A stretch of 64,000 nucleotides of DNA from Arthrinium phaeospermum (taxonomy: Eukaryota; Ascomycota; Sordariomycetes; Amphisphaeriales; Apiosporaceae): NCBI GenBank assembly GCA_006503535.1, contig QYRS01000001.1:2046001-2110000 (forward strand), in the 5' to 3' direction. The position numbers were made by a program, and so were the translations under genes. The notes under the pieces are model-generated. The model saw only the letters and a list, made by a program, of their open reading frames with translations. It searched no databases and was not told the DNA's origin. The first letter of the stretch is position 1; the number at the start of each line of letters is the position of its first letter. Shown here piece by piece: positions 10,244-21,300 of the stretch.

Positions 10244-11236
10244 TTTTTTTTCTTTTTTCTTCTTTCTTTTTTTTTTTCGATTCGTATTAAAGTTTCCCGA
10301 TAGAAATAAAAGACTTATAAAGAGTAAGTTACTTTAAAAATAATAAATTTAAAAATAAAATATTATATTTAATACTTTCGAAACTTTTAAAAATATTCTA
10401 ATAATTATAACTTTTATAAATCGATAAAAATTTAATAACGGCTGGTAATTATAAAATTCCTTCTCCGGTTCCGGTTTTATTTTCGATCGTAATAACTTAA
10501 TAGATTATATATAAAAAGTTATCTTTACTTCCTTTATCGATTACTTAAAAGTCTTTTATTTAATACGATTATATATATTCATTACGATTTATTAAAAAAT
10601 ATAACGTATCCGCTTTATTACGCTCATCTATTATAATAACGAAAATTTCTAAAATTAATCGACGTTTAATATATTATAAAAAAAGGAAATTAATAACGAA
10701 TAATTAATATAAAATTATTTATTTTAATATTACGAAATTTTTAAGAAAATATAAACGATTTTAAAAGTTTTTAAAAATTATTAAATATAAAATTAAAAGG
10801 AATCCTTTATTTAAACCGGCTTTTTATAAAGTATATATTATCGATTACGAGCTTTTTTAAAAGAATAAAATCTCGGCGATAACGAAGTTTTCTTTATTAA
10901 ATAAATCGAATTATTTTAAAAATTTTACGATAAAAAAAAAAAAAAAGAACTTAATTTAAGCCCTCTTCTTCAATCGCGATATTTAAAAAGACCCCTAATT
11001 CCGGGCATTAATCGAAGGGCTCGGCGAAAAAAATAACGAATAGATTAAGCCGGGTTATACGTAATAGTATAAACCTAGAAGGGGGAAGGAAGGAAAAAGG
11101 GAAGGAGGGAGGGAAGGCGTTATATAAGGCTAATTAAATAGTTTTAAACCTTATCGATCGATAATATTAATATTAATACTTTATATATAAATATAAACTC
11201 TTAAATTAGTATAGTTTAGCCTCTTACCTAAGAGGA
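10244..11236 (-). mobile_element. Uninterrupted 1-kb RIP-mutated retroelement with poly(A) tail (SINE-like or non-autonomous non-LTR), reverse orientation
   Basis: Read on the minus strand it begins TCCTCTTAGGTAAGAGGC, whose first bases form a hairpin (CCTCTTA/TAAGAGG), and ends in an A-rich tail (the T-rich run 10244-10281 on the plus strand). It is bracketed by a perfect 13-bp duplication. A variable-length target duplication plus a tail is the signature of target-primed reverse transcription. Its first 390 bp match 17765-18161 and its last 600 bp match 55131-55733, so it is the uninterrupted version of the element split in the middle of this window. Base composition is almost pure A+T with surviving CG dinucleotides. 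No open frame remains. Confidence 0.8.
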
Positions 11237-11249
11237 AATAACCCCCCCT
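11237..11249 (+). repeat. Target-site duplication, right copy (AATAACCCCCCCT)
   Basis: Identical to 10231-10243. The element's 5' end abuts it. Confidence 0.85.
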
Positions 11250-11368
11250 CATATACCCACGCGCTGACCTTTCACGCCTAATTACTTCCCAATCTCATCC
11301 TGAATTAGGTTTTCTAAACACCATTTTGCAACCAGTCTCCATGGTCTTGACCGCTTTTCAATCACCGC

Positions 11369-13594
11369 ATGATGTCTGAATTAGAGGGAAAGGTGACTTT
11401 GTTGGGTCATAGCTCCTGTCATCAGAATCCCGGGAGTTGTAGAGACGAACAAGAAAGAAGTGCGCCGGTAGAGCCTGCAAGAAAACGAACTTTCTTCGAC
11501 ATGGACTTTGAAGAGGGGAGTGACGATCTTGAACCCGAACCTTATACAGAACATCCAAGGCATACCAAGAATCTTGCGCAAGGCGCACCGCCTACTGAAA
11601 AAGCCAACAACGAATTGCCTTTCGGAGATGTGTTATGTGACGAATGCCTAAGCCTTGACTTGCGAGGCATCTCGCAGGAACTCGATCGAATACGGGACGT
11701 TATACGCAAGGGGAAATATCGGGTTCTGAGTGAATTTGCGACCAATTGCCCATTGTGTCGGATGCTTGTTGCGTCTCGCCATATCCCGGAGGAAGGTTTC
11801 CAGAGCGAAGTCACAAAATGTCAAGAAGAAAGATACCAGGTAATGGCGACAAGATATCTCTACCGGGCGGGCCTGGAACGAGAACGGAAGTTTTTGGAAA
11901 ACGATAAGGGCATATGTCTCTATTTGACACCCTTGAGCTTGGAGAACCATCCTTCTATATTCAACGTTTCGGACTCGTTCAAAACCAATGGTGGTGTGGT
12001 CCTGTTGAAGGATACGGTTGGTCCAACAGACTTCTTTCCACAGGTATTACCTCGACAATTCGACCTTAACACGACAATATCATGGATTAGCTACTGCACA
12101 AAACACCACAAGCTTCTCTGTGCCTCACAGCCCGAGCAAGTGCGCAACCTCCAGGTAATCGATTGTGCAACACTCTCTATTGTGGATGTGGGACCAGGTT
12201 TGGCCTATGTTGCATTGAGCTACGTTTGGGCAAAAGTGGAAGGCGCCTGCGGTACAGTTTGCAACAACGGGGGAATGAAATATCTTCCCGCGAAGCTCTC
12301 TGCAGTTGTCCAGGACGCCATTGAGGTTACGAGGATCCTTGGGTATCAGTACTTGTGGGTTGACAAGTTCTGCATTGACCAGAATGATGCCGACCTGAGG
12401 CACGATCAGATTCAACAGATGGGCTCCATATATCAGAATGCTGCGCTCACAATCATCAGTGCTGCCGGAATGGACGAGACTTATGGCCTCCCAGGAGTTG
12501 GTAGAAGAGCCCGTGCACGCCAACTTGTTGTCAAATACCAGGACCTAAATGTTTTCTGGGCCCCTAAGGATCCGCAAGCCGCAATTGCCTCCTCTCATTG
12601 GTCAACCCGAGGTTGGACGTTCCAGGAAGCACTTTTGAGTTGCCGCCGCCTTGTTTTCACCGATGACCAGGTATACTTCGAATGCAGAACTATGAATTGC
12701 TTCGAAAGTGTTCACTTCCCACTTGATGAGCTACACGTCAAAAACAAGTCTAAGACCTACGAGGATATCCGATCTGGAATGTTCGGCAGAAGTCGAGAAC
12801 ACGAGTTCGGCAAGCTGGTTCACAGAAACTTATCCCTGAACGATTCATTCTGTCGGTATCTCTCCAATGTGGAAGACTACAGCTCCCGGAATCTAGGATA
12901 CGATGAAGACTCCCTGAATGCTTTCAAAGGCGTTCTTGAGCGCTTTGCAAAAGAGAAGCATTCATTTGGTCATATATGGGGAATTGCGTACCCAGAGAGT
13001 ACTACACATAGAATGGATTGCTTTGTTCATGCACTGGCATGGAGCCATATCACGGATATGAAGAAGCCACGGCGTCGACATAACTTTCCCTCGTGGACGT
13101 GGGCCGGCTGGCAAGGGACAGTGAAGCATGAGTTTTATACGGGCCGAAGGATACGCTTCAAGAGTGCCATCCAAGACATATGCTTTGGATACCCGGATGG
13201 CGGGTCATTACTGGCGTTTAAAGATCTACCCTCAGGGAGCAGTCACACGGTCTTGCACATAACAGGACCAGCCATTCCATTCAGCAATTTCACCTATCAC
13301 CCCACAAACAGGTCGGGAAAACAGTGGTCTTTGGGTGAACATTCAACAGTATTGTCATGGTCCAGAGATGTTCAGTCTGATGCTAAACTCTCTGAGATGT
13401 TGAAGGACAGTTCGAAATGGCAATGCATCTATATCGGCATTCATCAGATGTCAAATTATGTAATGATTTTGGAGCTAGATTTGGAGGCTAAGCTCTGGAC
13501 AAGGGTAGGAATGCTCGTTGTACATGCTTTCGACTTCGATCTAGAACATGTGGTAAAGAACATTGGAAGTGTAAGGAGGTTTGTGATAATGTAG
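11369..13594 (+). CDS. HET-domain protein (heterokaryon incompatibility), intact
   Basis: A single open frame of 741 aa. After a charged, low-complexity N-terminus (about 1-80) comes a Cys-containing segment (VLCDECLSLDL, TNCPLCRMLVASR). The HET domain follows at about residues 270-420: LAYVALSYVWA, YQYLWVDKFCIDQND, QQMGSIYQNAALTIISAAG and, after it, WSTRGWTFQEALLSCRRLVF. The NFPSWTWAGW motif, typical of the C-terminal part of such proteins, sits near 575. The layout is the common 'small Cys module - HET - long C-terminus' form. Such proteins act in allorecognition and can cause regulated cell death. It is one of two HET genes in this flank; the other (1852-3054) is broken. It lies between two oppositely oriented retroelement copies and is not RIP-mutated. 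Confidence 0.92.
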   Translation: MMSELEGKVTLLGHSSCHQNPGSCRDEQERSAPVEPARKRTFFDMDFEEGSDDLEPEPYTEHPRHTKNLAQGAPPTEKANNELPFGDVLCDECLSLDLRGISQELDRIRDVIRKGKYRVLSEFATNCPLCRMLVASRHIPEEGFQSEVTKCQEERYQVMATRYLYRAGLERERKFLENDKGICLYLTPLSLENHPSIFNVSDSFKTNGGVVLLKDTVGPTDFFPQVLPRQFDLNTTISWISYCTKHHKLLCASQPEQVRNLQVIDCATLSIVDVGPGLAYVALSYVWAKVEGACGTVCNNGGMKYLPAKLSAVVQDAIEVTRILGYQYLWVDKFCIDQNDADLRHDQIQQMGSIYQNAALTIISAAGMDETYGLPGVGRRARARQLVVKYQDLNVFWAPKDPQAAIASSHWSTRGWTFQEALLSCRRLVFTDDQVYFECRTMNCFESVHFPLDELHVKNKSKTYEDIRSGMFGRSREHEFGKLVHRNLSLNDSFCRYLSNVEDYSSRNLGYDEDSLNAFKGVLERFAKEKHSFGHIWGIAYPESTTHRMDCFVHALAWSHITDMKKPRRRHNFPSWTWAGWQGTVKHEFYTGRRIRFKSAIQDICFGYPDGGSLLAFKDLPSGSSHTVLHITGPAIPFSNFTYHPTNRSGKQWSLGEHSTVLSWSRDVQSDAKLSEMLKDSSKWQCIYIGIHQMSNYVMILELDLEAKLWTRVGMLVVHAFDFDLEHVVKNIGSVRRFVIM

Positions 13595-14294
13595 TCTAAG
13601 GGATAATAGCGTAACAAATACAACGGTAGATAGGTTCTGCAAAACTTGAGCGTGTATACTAAATGATCATCATCCTCGAGTACCTTGAGTATCAACAGTT
13701 GATCTGGTGTTTTCGGTGTGTATTCATTGTCACTTTTGACCGTAGGATTAAGTGGTTTCTTTTGCACACACCTATCACATCTTCGATGACACTATCCATC
13801 CTTAGCTTCGAAATGGAAGTACATGTACTTTCTGACCGGATATGGTGACCGTCCACGGAAGCCCACGAGAACGACAGCATCCAGTACTCCACACTCCACG
13901 GGCCGGCTCGACCCAGGATATTGTATTGCAGTCATTGCGACATTGTTATAGCGCCGGCGGGCGACGACAATATATTTCCACTAGCTTTGCATCCTTGACA
14001 AGCGTGGCCAAGTGCATCGCCAGGGCCGAATTGGCGATTAACCTTTCCGACCCCTGTGTTGCTCTGCAGCTGGAGTATTCCTAAACAAAACTCCAATCAT
14101 ACCATGTACGCGTGATTATAAAGACGGTCGTGATATTGTAGTGTTTACTTGAATCAAACTTGAAGTATGGTCTCGTCACCAATGCGTCGTAATTAGAGGG
14201 AAGCATTATATGTCGCGGAGTATCATGGGTATCCACCAATATCACAAGAATATCTGGGATCAACAAAGTCCATGTTATTGAAACGATCCTTTGC

Positions 14295-14786
14295 CTACTT
14301 CACCTCGACCAGCCGCTGCGCCAAATTCTCGTGGATCAAGATATAGTTCTTGTCCAGGTCCTTCTTCACGATGCTCGACAGCGCCTTGTTGCACTTGCAG
14401 TCCAGCTCCTGGACGACCTCGAGGTCGCCGCTGCCGTCGACCTTGTCGCGGACGGTGAAGGTGCTCTCCATGGTGGTGCCCATGGGGCTGCGGACGCGGA
14501 CCCAGAAGCCGTCGGCGAGGGCGATGAACTCGTAGGTGCTGTTGATGTCGGAGCCCATGATGGGGTTCTCGTACTTGTCCTTGACGGCGAAGATCTTGAC
14601 CTGCTTCGCCAGCGGCTTGATATCCTTGGGCACGTCGTACGCGTCCCAGGCCGGGTCGGGGCTGGCCTCGAAGGACACGAGGTGCGGGTCGCAGTGGATG
14701 AAGAAGGCGTGGTCGTGCAGCTTCTCGATCGCCGCCTCTCGGGTCAGTCCCCCGCGGGTCGAGATGCTGGGGGAGATTTTGGTCAT
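14295..14786 (-). CDS. DUF7053-like small protein (SRPBCC-type fold likely)
   Basis: An intact 163-aa frame starting MTKISPSISTRGGLTREAA. The pattern is an N-terminal helix with 'REAAIEKLHDHAFF', then alternating strands (QVKIFAVKDKYENPIMG, STYEFIALADGFWVRVRSP, TTMESTFTVRDK) and a C-terminal helix (SSIVKKDLDKNYILIHENL). This resembles fungal proteins annotated with DUF7053, which look like ligand-binding SRPBCC/START folds. No catalytic role is known to me. The assignment rests on overall pattern, not on a diagnostic motif. The gene is isolated, 0.7 kb downstream of the HET gene and convergent with it. Confidence 0.65.
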   Translation of the reverse strand: MTKISPSISTRGGLTREAAIEKLHDHAFFIHCDPHLVSFEASPDPAWDAYDVPKDIKPLAKQVKIFAVKDKYENPIMGSDINSTYEFIALADGFWVRVRSPMGTTMESTFTVRDKVDGSGDLEVVQELDCKCNKALSSIVKKDLDKNYILIHENLAQRLVEVK

Positions 14787-16506
14787 CTTGAACGATCCTT
14801 CGAAGACTTGACGGTATTAGTGGTAGGTCAGGGAATGTGTATTGGGGAAGCGAGGGGGATAATGTAGTGGGAGCCTATGGGAAAGCACGCCGGGAACGAC
14901 TTACAGCCCATTTTCGATGCTGAGTAGATAGATAGTGTTCTGGAACTTTTGTTGTGCGGGGAGATGTAAACAATATGGTTGAGTTGTCTGTGCAGTGAAT
15001 CAGTTCGGTAACTTGAGAAAGCGAGCCGTGGAGGACTTATAGGGGCTCCTGGCCATCTATTTTCCGACCCATGACGCCTCCGGTAGCCGCATGCCCTGAA
15101 TACGAATACAGCGGATACGAACACGCGCAGACGACTACCGCCGCAGTGGAAAAGGCAAACCAGACGTCGGATTAAGCTTTGACGGAAGTCTATGCGGGCC
15201 GGGGTGGAAGCTGGGCGGGCCAGAATAGCGGCGAAACGAGCCAAGCTGCAGTGCCTCGATTAGCACAGACAGCTGCGGGAGTCTATTGTGGACCCTAACC
15301 CGTTTGACAGCACCCCTGATCGGCAAGCCATACGGCGGCGGAGGACGAGAGCTTCGGCACGAATATCCACTTATCCCAACCAGAATCTCGGATTGACAGT
15401 TTTGAATCATCCCTGCACACGACGATGTCGGTCAGAACTGCAGCTTCTCCAAACGTCAACTGCATACGTGAACTCTACCCTCTCTATTTGTGTTGTCTCG
15501 TTCAGCGAGAACGCCACATCTGAGTTTGGTCAGCCACAGCACAATGCATCCCACAATGACGAGTCGTGTCCGTACAGATACGAAGAACGCTTCTCCAGCT
15601 CACAGTCAGGGAACCACGCGTACTCAACCCCACTGTCCCGTATCTGTGCTCCATTTGCACTACATCACAGACTCGAGTGCTTCTTGTATGGCCTGTAACA
15701 TAGTAACAGAGCATCGTTCCATCATGAGCGCCACACAAAAGCCAAAATGAGTTGTCACCATTGACGAAGCATCCCTTCGAAAGTCTCTTGGTGCAGTCAC
15801 AGAAGCAGTAGCCTGAGACTTCCTCCTCCCTCTGATCCCACTTCCTGCTGGCTCGCCCACCCACGACAACAGCTGTGGTTCCGAGGCCATCACCAAAGCC
15901 CTTTTTATGCTACAGTCGCCACCTTTACGGCTTAGCATCGGTGGTGAACCTACCGACCATGGCCGTCTTTTAACAGTCCCTTGAGCGGTTTCGCGGCGGC
16001 GAAGGTGACGGCGCAATGAGGGCACTACTGGCTATGCTGCTGATGCACAAGTACACCTATCCACTCTTCGCATTATCGTTTACTCCTGCTCCTTCCATTA
16101 CGAGCCACTGGGATAACGTGGAATAATCACCAGAAGTCGCATATGGCGATCGGAAGATCAAACAGGCGATGCTGAGGGCGGGGTCCACCAAGGACGAGTT
16201 GCGCAAGGAGCGGTATCCGACCGCATTGAGGGTGGCGGACGCCAGGAGATGTTGCGAGATCGGATAGTGTATCTCTCGGTGGGAGGGTGGAAGCAGAGAG
16301 GCAAAGAAAGCTGGGACCAAATTATAGAATACGCCCAAGGCGCCTTGGTGGTCGGGACCTGGTAATAGAGGCGAGACACGGAGGTTGAGGGTGTAGTCTG
16401 ACAGCAAGTGTAATAGCGGCACACAAGTGATCAACCGGTAACTCCTTCTCATTTAAGAGCAGCTTGTTCAATTGATGTACTTAGTCAAAGGCCCTCTGTT
16501 CCCGAC
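14787..16506. other. 1.7-kb region without a supported gene
   Basis: Several frames of 90-140 codons are open on both strands, but none shows a signal peptide, domain or intron structure I can recognise. The best candidate, 16057-16452 minus (131 codons, a hydrophobic stretch near its N-terminus), is left unassigned. Confidence 0.4.
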
Positions 16507-17607
16507 TCATGGGCATGCCTGTGCTAGCGCTAGATTGTATTGCTTGATTGTGAATATCATCGACACAATTGCAATGGGTATGGTTAAGATATTCAACACT
16601 GCAACAAGGATTGCCACCCAGAATGTGGAAAAAGGCAATAATTTTCTCCCATCTCTTTCCAAGGCCAGCTGCCTAAATCCCCTAGGCTCTTGGTTCATCA
16701 CCTCTACCAGCCCGGCCATGCTGTCTCTCCACACATTGAATTTGGCAAGATCAAAGCACTCCCTGGGGGACCGCCCACAGTTGCCGATCCTCTGCGATAG
16801 ATTCGGATGCCCTTTTAGAAACTCTTCTGTCATGTAGTCGCCGTGTGGGAAGAGGACATTAAGCGTGTCAATGACCTCCTCCAGTAGCCATCGCGGGATG
16901 AGTGGGTTGCCGGGGTTCCGCATGTGGTTCCAAAGAAATATCTTGTGTTCGTAGATAGTGATGGTCTTGAACTTCCAGTCTATCGTGAGATGGCTAGCCA
17001 GGTCTGAGGTCCAATACACCTTGAACCCCCTCTGCTTAGACAAATATGCCATTGACATACTTGGCGGGATCTTCGAAGCTGTTTTGCTGTGCTCTAGAGG
17101 TCTTCGGGCGAGGAAAAATGTTTCAATCGCCTTAGTAAGCGATGAGCCAGGTTCCCAAATTAGGCTGTTGCTGGCTGATGTATACCCACTGACCCCTGAG
17201 TGGACTGACATGGTCTTGATTCCCATGGCTAACACCACGCGAAGAGCCTGGTCGAGGTAATCCACGATATGAGCTGTCTCAGGTAGCGAGTTGCTCAGGC
17301 AAGCCTTGGTTTCCGTGAGCGCATTCTCTATTGACTGAGTGTATTCCACGTCACTCAAAATTTGCCTAATGAGAGATGCAAGTTGATTAACGTTGACATG
17401 ACCGATTTTGGTATCTTGGGAGGTCAAACATGTGTGGAACAGAAAGTGCCAGAATCTGCCATATTTGTCAAAGTCATTGAATTCACTTGGGTCCAGAAAT
17501 GGCCAGATGGAACGACATATCTGGATAAGGTCTCTTTCGCTCATGTTTTCATTCGCGTTGTATCCGTAGTCCTGGGGAAACAGATTGACAGAGACATCAA
17601 TGAGCAT
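16507..17607 (-). CDS. Fungal hypothetical protein with a C-terminal membrane anchor
   Basis: An intact 366-aa frame without introns. The body contains conserved-looking segments (YGRFWHFLFHTCLTSQ, FKVYWTSDLASHLTIDWK, IFLWNHM). Near the end comes a strongly hydrophobic segment, FWVAILVAVLNILTIPIAIV, followed by a short tail with KQYNLALAQAC. This is a recurrent layout in lineage-specific ascomycete proteins of unknown function, often found near allorecognition genes. Orientation suggests a tail-anchored or single-pass protein. It ends 0.14 kb before the nested insertion at 17751, so the insertion lies just upstream of its start. Confidence 0.75.
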   Translation of the reverse strand: MLIDVSVNLFPQDYGYNANENMSERDLIQICRSIWPFLDPSEFNDFDKYGRFWHFLFHTCLTSQDTKIGHVNVNQLASLIRQILSDVEYTQSIENALTETKACLSNSLPETAHIVDYLDQALRVVLAMGIKTMSVHSGVSGYTSASNSLIWEPGSSLTKAIETFFLARRPLEHSKTASKIPPSMSMAYLSKQRGFKVYWTSDLASHLTIDWKFKTITIYEHKIFLWNHMRNPGNPLIPRWLLEEVIDTLNVLFPHGDYMTEEFLKGHPNLSQRIGNCGRSPRECFDLAKFNVWRDSMAGLVEVMNQEPRGFRQLALERDGRKLLPFSTFWVAILVAVLNILTIPIAIVSMIFTIKQYNLALAQACP

Positions 17608-17750
17608 GTTGAACTGACTGGCCTTACAATATCAACTTGCATGAAAGTAGTGTAGTTCATCTGTCACTATTACTTGGGCTAGTCTGCCTTGGGCACCAAT
17701 ACGAGGCTGTGTTCCTCAGAAAACGTTCATGCCCAACGACTCGCCTGATT

Positions 17751-17764
17751 ATGCCAAAGAGAGC
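17751..17764 (+). repeat. Target-site duplication of the outer insertion, left copy (ATGCCAAAGAGAGC)
   Basis: It matches 55734-55747 (ATGCTAAAGAGAGC) at 13 of 14 positions, the difference being C/T. Element sequence starts at the next base. Confidence 0.85.
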
Positions 17765-18161
17765 TCCTCCTAGGCAAGAGGCTAAACTGCACTAGTTTAA
17801 GAGTTTATATTTATATATAAAGTATTAATATTAATATTATCGATTAGTAAGGTTTAAAATTACCTAATTAATTTTATATAACGCCTTTTCTCCCTCCCTC
17901 CCTTTTTCCCTCCCCCCTTTAAGTGCCACTACGTATAGCCCGGCTTAATTCGTTACCGCCTCGATCGATCTACTCGTTATCCTTTTCGTCGAACCCTTCA
18001 ATTAACGCCCGGAATTAAAGGTCTTTTTAAATATTATTAAAAAAGGGAATTTAAATTAAGCCTTTAATTTTATTTATTTTATTTCGGATTTTATTAAGTA
18101 ATTTAATTTATTTAATAAAAAAAGTTTTATTATTATCGATTATTTTTTTAAAAAAGCTTAT
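17765..18161 (+). mobile_element. Left (5') part of the split 1-kb retroelement
   Basis: Starts TCCTCCTAGGCAAGAGGC, equivalent to the 5' end of the intact reverse copy ending at 11236. It runs parallel to that copy through the pyrimidine stretch at 17884-17920 and the GCCCGGAATTA motif, up to AAAAAAGCT-TAT. There the match stops because an LTR retrotransposon begins. In the intact copy the sequence continues AGCTCGTAATCGATAAT, which resumes here only at 55126-55140. Confidence 0.85.
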
Positions 18162-18327
18162 TAATACGTTATTTAATAAAGAGTTAATATATAAACCTTA
18201 TCGATAAGCTTATTAATAAATAAGTATATTAATACTTTTAAAGTGTTAATATAGCTTTAATATATTTTAAAATATTTATCTTTTTTAATTTATTTATTTT
18301 AACCTATATATTTAAATTTATATATTA
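18162..18327 (+). repeat. Left LTR (166 bp) of the nested retrotransposon
   Basis: Begins TAATACGTTATTTAATAAAG and ends TTATATATTA. It is the same length as 54960-55125 and differs from it at roughly 20 positions by eye, all transitions, with the left copy the more A+T-rich. The left flank TTAT and right flank TTTAT fit a 4-6 bp duplication of the target GCTCGT after RIP. Confidence 0.8.
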
Positions 18328-21300
18328 AATAATAATTTTTTATAATTATTTATTATAAAAATTAAATTTTATACCGTAATATTATAATTATATAAAAATT
18401 TAATTTTATATTATTAATCGCTTATCGCGAAGTAATTAAATAAAAAATATATAAATTCTTTTCGTTTATTATATAAATTAAATTTCGAAAACTTTAAAAG
18501 CCGGAAGAAATATTTATTATATATCGTAAATAACTAATATTTCGAAAAGGCTATTATTTTTAAAAAATTAAACGTTTTAATATCGCGCGTAAATATTTCT
18601 TTCTTTTTTAAAATATTTTTTTTTTTATTATTAAAATTATAAATACGATATTTTTTTTTATTTTTTTTTATTTTTTTTATTATTTATAATTTTAATAAAT
18701 TAAAGAAATATTTTTTTATATTATAAATTAATAAAAAGGAATCGTTTTTTATTAAATATTTAATTATATTTATAATAATTATTTTTTAAATAAAATTTTT
18801 ATTTAAAATTATTTTTTTTATTTTAAAATTTTATTATAAATACGTTAATTTTTTTAAATAATAATTATATTAAATTGTTTATTAAGCTTTTAAATTTTAT
18901 ACGTTTAAATATCGCGATTTTAATTTATAAAATTTAACCTTTTTTTTCGTATTTTTTTAAAAAAGTTATTTTTTTTTATTTTTATATACTATTAAATTAT
19001 AAATTCCGTTAAAATTATTATTAATCGAGATTTAAATATAATATTATATTTAATTTAAACGCGAAAGATTTTTTTAAAAAATTAATACTTAATAACTTTT
19101 AATAAATTACTTTTTTAAATTTTAATTTTTAAAATATTATTAATTTATTTAATTTCAATAAATTATTTTTAAAATTATCGAATAATAATTTAAAAGAAAC
19201 TTTTAATATTAATTTTAATTTTAATAATAAAGATAAAGAATTAAAATAATTATTAAAGTAACTATAAACTCGAAGCGTTATAATAATAGCTGAAAATAAA
19301 TACGATAAATTTATTATATTATTAACTAAATTAATAATTTAAATATCCAAATGATTATTTAATTTTAAATTAAAAAATAATTTAATTATAATAAAATATT
19401 TCGATATTATTATTACGGCTTTTTTTAAAAATTAAGATAAAATAAAAAGTAATTTAATATTAATTAATATAAATATTAATATTATATTAAATAATTTTTA
19501 AAATTTCTTTAATTTTTAAAAAATTTAAATAAGAATAAATTTAAATTAATTATTTAATTTAATAAACGATTAACGATTTATTATATTTAATTTATAACTA
19601 TTTATATTATAATTTATTATTATTATAATTAAATTTAATATATTTATATTAAATAATTAATTTAATTTTTTCCCTTTTATACTTTTATTTAATAATTTTA
19701 AAAGCGAAAAATTAATAAATTTTAATAATAATTTATTTAATATTAATTATAAACGGCGATTATTAAATATTAAAAATATTAATAGTTTTAATAAAAATTA
19801 ATATCGATAAAATATAAATAATTTTATTATTTATAAGAAATAATATACGTATTAAACGCGATAAAATCGATATTTTCGATCTTTATTATAATAATTTTAA
19901 TAATTTAAAAACAGTTATTAAAAATAAAAACTTTATTTTTATTAATATATATTTTTAAAAAACGTATTATAACGTTTTTAATAATAATAATAATAATAAA
20001 TATTATTAAATAAATTTTAAATATTTTTTAAATATTTATTATCGATTTAATTATTTAATAATAAAATAATAAATTATAAATAAAATAACGAAGACTTTTT
20101 TATTAATTAAGTATAAAAGCCGTTTTTAATATTTTTATTATTAAATTTTAAATAATATAATTATAATTATTAAAAATATATTTATATTAAATTTATTATT
20201 TTAAATATCGTTAAAAATAATATATTAATAAATTATTTATTAAAATAATTTATTATATTAAAATTAATAATATTTTTTAATTTAATAGTTTAAATTAATA
20301 AAATATTATAATATATATATAAATTAATATTAATTTATTTATTAAATAATTTTTTATTAATTTAATACGAAAAAAATAATATTAAATTATTTTTATTATT
20401 AAAAATTAAAAATAATTTTATTATTATTAATATATTTAATATATTTTATATATAAATTTATATATTTAAATATTATAAAAGAGTAAAAATTTTTTTTTAA
20501 TATATATTTTTATTATTAAAAAATAAATAATTATTAAAATTAACGTTAAAATAAATATAATCGTAATTATAATAAAATTAGCGATAATAATTAATATTAA
20601 AAATAAAAATAATTCGATAAAAAAAAAAATATAAATATTTTAAAAATAAAAATAAAAATAATAAAAAAAAACTATTTATTTTATTGATATAAATAAAAAA
20701 ATATAAATATATTAAATAATTTTTTTTTTTTAAAAAACGGTAATAAAATCGATAATATTTAATTAATTTTTAATTTATTTTTAATTTATTATAAATATTA
20801 ATAATAATTCTATTTTATAATAAATATATTAATTATACGTTTATATATATATAATTAATAAAATTATATAAAATTTTTAATAATTTATTTATTTATTAAA
20901 TTTATAAATATTATTATAAAATTTTTTTATAAAAAATAAAATATTTAAATATTTAAATTAATATTCGATTTTTAATATAATAATAATTAAATTATAAAAT
21001 TTTTAAAAAATATTATAAATAATATAAATTTATATAAAAACATATAAAAAATAACGTTATATATATTAAATATTTTATAAAATTTATTTTAAAAAAAGCT
21101 TTTTAATATTATAAAATTTATTTTAAATTATTATTTTTTTATATATTTCGAATAATAATATATATATTTTTTAACGCGAAAAATATTAAAATTTATATTA
21201 ATCTTAACTCGAAATAAACGTTTATTAAAAAAAGTTTTTTTAATTAATTAAAATATAAATTTAAAATATAAATAAATTTTAAAGGAATTAATTATATTAT

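Noticed and set aside
16057..16452. 131-codon frame on the minus strand
   Set aside because: Partly hydrophobic, but no signal peptide, domain or intron structure; overlapping frames are equally open.
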